Assembly: GCF_013283665.1 (NCBI RefSeq)
Contig: NZ_JABEKU010000001.1
Location: forward strand, 3,231,137-3,295,136
From: Ensifer sesbaniae
Lineage (GTDB): Bacteria; Pseudomonadota; Alphaproteobacteria; Rhizobiales; Rhizobiaceae
Length of the DNA: 64,000 nt
Reading direction: 5' to 3'
The position numbers and the translations under genes are program-made. Of this stretch, positions 62,450-64,000 are shown one piece after another. Under the pieces are notes generated by a model. That model did no database searches, was not told where the DNA came from, and saw nothing but the letters and a program-made list of their open reading frames with translations. Numbering within the stretch: position 1 is the first letter of the stretch; each line of letters starts with the position of its first letter.

Positions 62450-63172
62450 TCAGGGAGCGGGCTTGCAGGCGATGCCCTGATCATTCTCGCCCTTCGTCAC
62501 GTCGAAAAGCGTCGCCTCGTCGCCCTCGGTCCACCAGATATATTGCCCGCCGGCATATTGGGCGCCGGAGCCGGAGATCACGTTCGAAGCCACGACGAAG
62601 GTGCCGTCGATCGTAAAGGTCACCAGGGATACGGCGCCCGCATTGATATACTGCGCCTCGAGGGCCTTGCCGCCGCAATCGTAGCGAACCGCTTGCCGAT
62701 CCACGGCATCGGCGCCGGGCACGCGGATCGTCACATCGGCGCCCTGAGAGCCGGCGGTCATCAATGCGAGCTTCATGGCGGTCGCGCCTTCCGCCTTGAC
62801 GAGAACGAGCTTCGATCCCTCGACGGTCCAGGAGAGTTCGCTGCGGAGCGCCTCGAGGAATTTCTGCTCCTGGGTCATCGCCGCCGGCACGCACATCTTG
62901 CGTGTCGATGCGGCCGGTCCGAAGGTGATCTTCGTGCCCGACAGACTGAAGGTACCGGTGAAATGGTTGCAGCCGGCCATGCCGCCAAAGGTGCCGTCCT
63001 CGCGGATTTCGAGCGTCGACTGCAGATCGTCGACCACGCCGCCGCCACCGATGTCTTCGGCAAGCCAGGTGCCGACGAGCTGCTGCGGCACGTCTTCGGC
63101 GGCAACCGGCTGCATCGAGGCCATCTCGATCGTCACGCAGGCGCAGGAAACGGCGGTAATGACTTTCAGCAT
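62450..63172 (-). CDS. exported META/HslJ plus MliC-domain protein
   Basis: A 240-aa protein. The signal peptide begins MLKVITAVSCACVTIEMASM, with cleavage around VAAED. The META/HslJ domain (about 32-125) contains LVGTWLAEDI, FGGMAGCNHFTGTF and RKMCVPAAMTQEQKFLEAL. An MliC-like lysozyme-inhibitor beta-barrel (about 150-235) contains AVRYDCGGKALEAQYI and QYIWWTEGDEATLF. This suggests an envelope stress/lysozyme-defence protein in the periplasm. The ATG at 63172 follows GAAGGAG. A cysteine in SCACVT could be a lipobox but is not well placed. Confidence 0.83.
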   Translation of the reverse strand: MLKVITAVSCACVTIEMASMQPVAAEDVPQQLVGTWLAEDIGGGGVVDDLQSTLEIREDGTFGGMAGCNHFTGTFSLSGTKITFGPAASTRKMCVPAAMTQEQKFLEALRSELSWTVEGSKLVLVKAEGATAMKLALMTAGSQGADVTIRVPGADAVDRQAVRYDCGGKALEAQYINAGAVSLVTFTIDGTFVVASNVISGSGAQYAGGQYIWWTEGDEATLFDVTKGENDQGIACKPAP

Positions 63173-63279
63173 CGCGAGCTCCTTCGGGCGTCGACTCAAG
63201 CAGTCCGATTCTTAGACCCTGGACGAGACGGATTGAAGACCGCGCCCTTGTTGCCGGCGGAATTCGCCTGTAGAGCCTA

Positions 63280-63383
63280 CTGCATGTCTCCTTAAATCGA
63301 CTTCGATTTAAGGACAAAGACATGCAGCAAATCAAAGAGCTACAGCGACCTTTGCGCGTCTGATAAGACGCGCGGCGCTGAAG
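63280..63383 (-). repeat. RIME1-like intergenic repeat, copy 6
   Basis: About 104 bp in minus orientation between the META/MliC gene and dxr. Both hairpins are complete (CTCCTTAAATCGA/TCGATTTAAGGA and GCGCGTCT/AGACGCGC). One outer arm ends CTGAAG instead of CTGTAG. Nearly identical to copy 3. Confidence 0.85.
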
Positions 63384-63484
63384 CGCACAACATACAATAT
63401 AAAAGTTCGGATCGATCTGGCGAAGATCATGCGCTACGCTCGCGACGAAAGCCGCCTCGCGCATCCCCTCCGAAAAAGAAGAAC

Positions 63485-64000
63485 ATGGGTATTGGCATGG
63501 CATCCCGCGACAATGCGAAGCGCCGACTGACGATCCTCGGGTCGACCGGTTCGATCGGCACCAACACGCTCGACGTCATCGAGCGTCTTGGCGGTCGCGA
63601 GCGCTTCGAAGTCGTCGCCGTCACCGGCAATGGCAACATTCCCCTGCTCGCCGAACAGGCGGTGAAGGCCGGGGCGGAGCTCGCCGTCACCGCCAATGAG
63701 AGCCAATACGAAAACCTGAAAGCGGCGCTTGCCGGCACCGGCATTGCCGTCGCCGCCGGCAGGAGCGGCCTGATCGAAGCGGCCGAACGCGACGCGGATT
63801 GGGTGATGGCGGCCATTGTCGGCAATGCCGGTCTTGCCCCCACCCTCGCCGCCGCCCGCCGCGGCGCCGACATTGCGCTCGCCAACAAGGAGTGCCTGGT
63901 TTCCGCCGGCAGCCTCTTCATCGAGGCGGTGAAGAAGGGCGGCGGACGATTGTTGCCCGTCGACAGCGAACACAACGCCATTTTCCAGGTGCTCGAGGAA
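63485..64000 (+). CDS. dxr: 1-deoxy-D-xylulose-5-phosphate reductoisomerase, 5' part
   Basis: The first 172 codons of Dxr; the frame is still open at the window edge. It catalyses the NADPH-dependent second step of the MEP isoprenoid pathway. It has the NADPH motif LTILGSTGSIGTNTLDVI near residue 15, VVAVTGNGN, MAAIVGNAGLAPTLAA near 110, ALANKECLVSAG near 135 and the start of the metal site LPVDSEHNAIFQ near 160. An ATG at 63497 is an alternative start. It begins about 100 bases after a RIME copy. Confidence 0.95.
   Translation, partial: MGIGMASRDNAKRRLTILGSTGSIGTNTLDVIERLGGRERFEVVAVTGNGNIPLLAEQAVKAGAELAVTANESQYENLKAALAGTGIAVAAGRSGLIEAAERDADWVMAAIVGNAGLAPTLAAARRGADIALANKECLVSAGSLFIEAVKKGGGRLLPVDSEHNAIFQVLEE

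Overview
The window looks like a chromosomal stretch of a Rhizobiaceae genome, most likely Sinorhizobium/Ensifer. The evidence is high GC, many ABC transporters and regulators for scavenged organic nitrogen and carbon compounds, a coxMNOP-type oxidase cluster, and six copies of a two-hairpin intergenic repeat that matches the RIME1 element known from Sinorhizobium. There is no phage, plasmid or transposase gene and no CRISPR array. All assignments come from reading the sequence; no database search was run.

Layout. 1-6.3 kb: minus-strand operon with a polyamine-type ABC transporter, an MBL-fold hydrolase and an aldehyde dehydrogenase, divergent from a TetR regulator. 7-8.6 kb: NTF2-like protein, a 49-aa membrane protein and a transglutaminase-like protein whose expected catalytic Cys is Ser. 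9-14 kb: gamma-glutamyl-polyamine-type oxidase and glutamine-synthetase-like ligase, divergent from a GntR/FCD regulator, then an M24 peptidase. 14.5-20.7 kb: FadR-type regulator, PLP-dependent sulfur-amino-acid lyase and a CUT1-type ABC transporter. 20.9-26.1 kb: cytochrome c and a five-gene A-type haem-copper oxidase operon. 26.4-29 kb: 853-aa FAD/GcvT demethylating dehydrogenase. 29-31.8 kb: aldo-keto reductase, short-chain dehydrogenase and TetR with two strong palindromic operators.

31.8-32.4 kb holds the most striking object: an rRNA promoter and leader followed by only about 37 nt of 16S rRNA fused to the 3' 53 nt of initiator tRNA, then a terminator. It is either an rrn operon collapsed by deletion or an assembly collapse. 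32.4-40 kb: LysR, a branched-chain-amino-acid-type ABC operon and a GMC oxidoreductase. 40-46 kb: Tim44-like protein, truncated LysR, MFS exporter, betaine-aldehyde-type dehydrogenase and polyphosphate kinase 2. 46-49.3 kb: RpiR regulator, MFS transporter and Asp/Glu-racemase-like protein, with five related dyads of the form TGAAAC-N4-GTTTCA. 49.4-53.8 kb: exported ankyrin and YHS proteins, adenylate cyclase with TPRs, alpha/beta hydrolase. 53.9-60.4 kb: metH with a perfect 20-bp palindrome upstream, then ROK kinase, UPF0303 and AGE isomerase. 60.6-64 kb: tRNA-Arg(CCT), LysR debris, small envelope proteins, VOC protein, META/MliC protein and the 5' part of dxr.

As a whole the region serves uptake and oxidation of polyamines, methylated amines/betaines, amino acids and sugars, with respiratory and one-carbon/methionine functions alongside. 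Long ORFs antisense to the GC-rich genes were judged to be shadows and left out.
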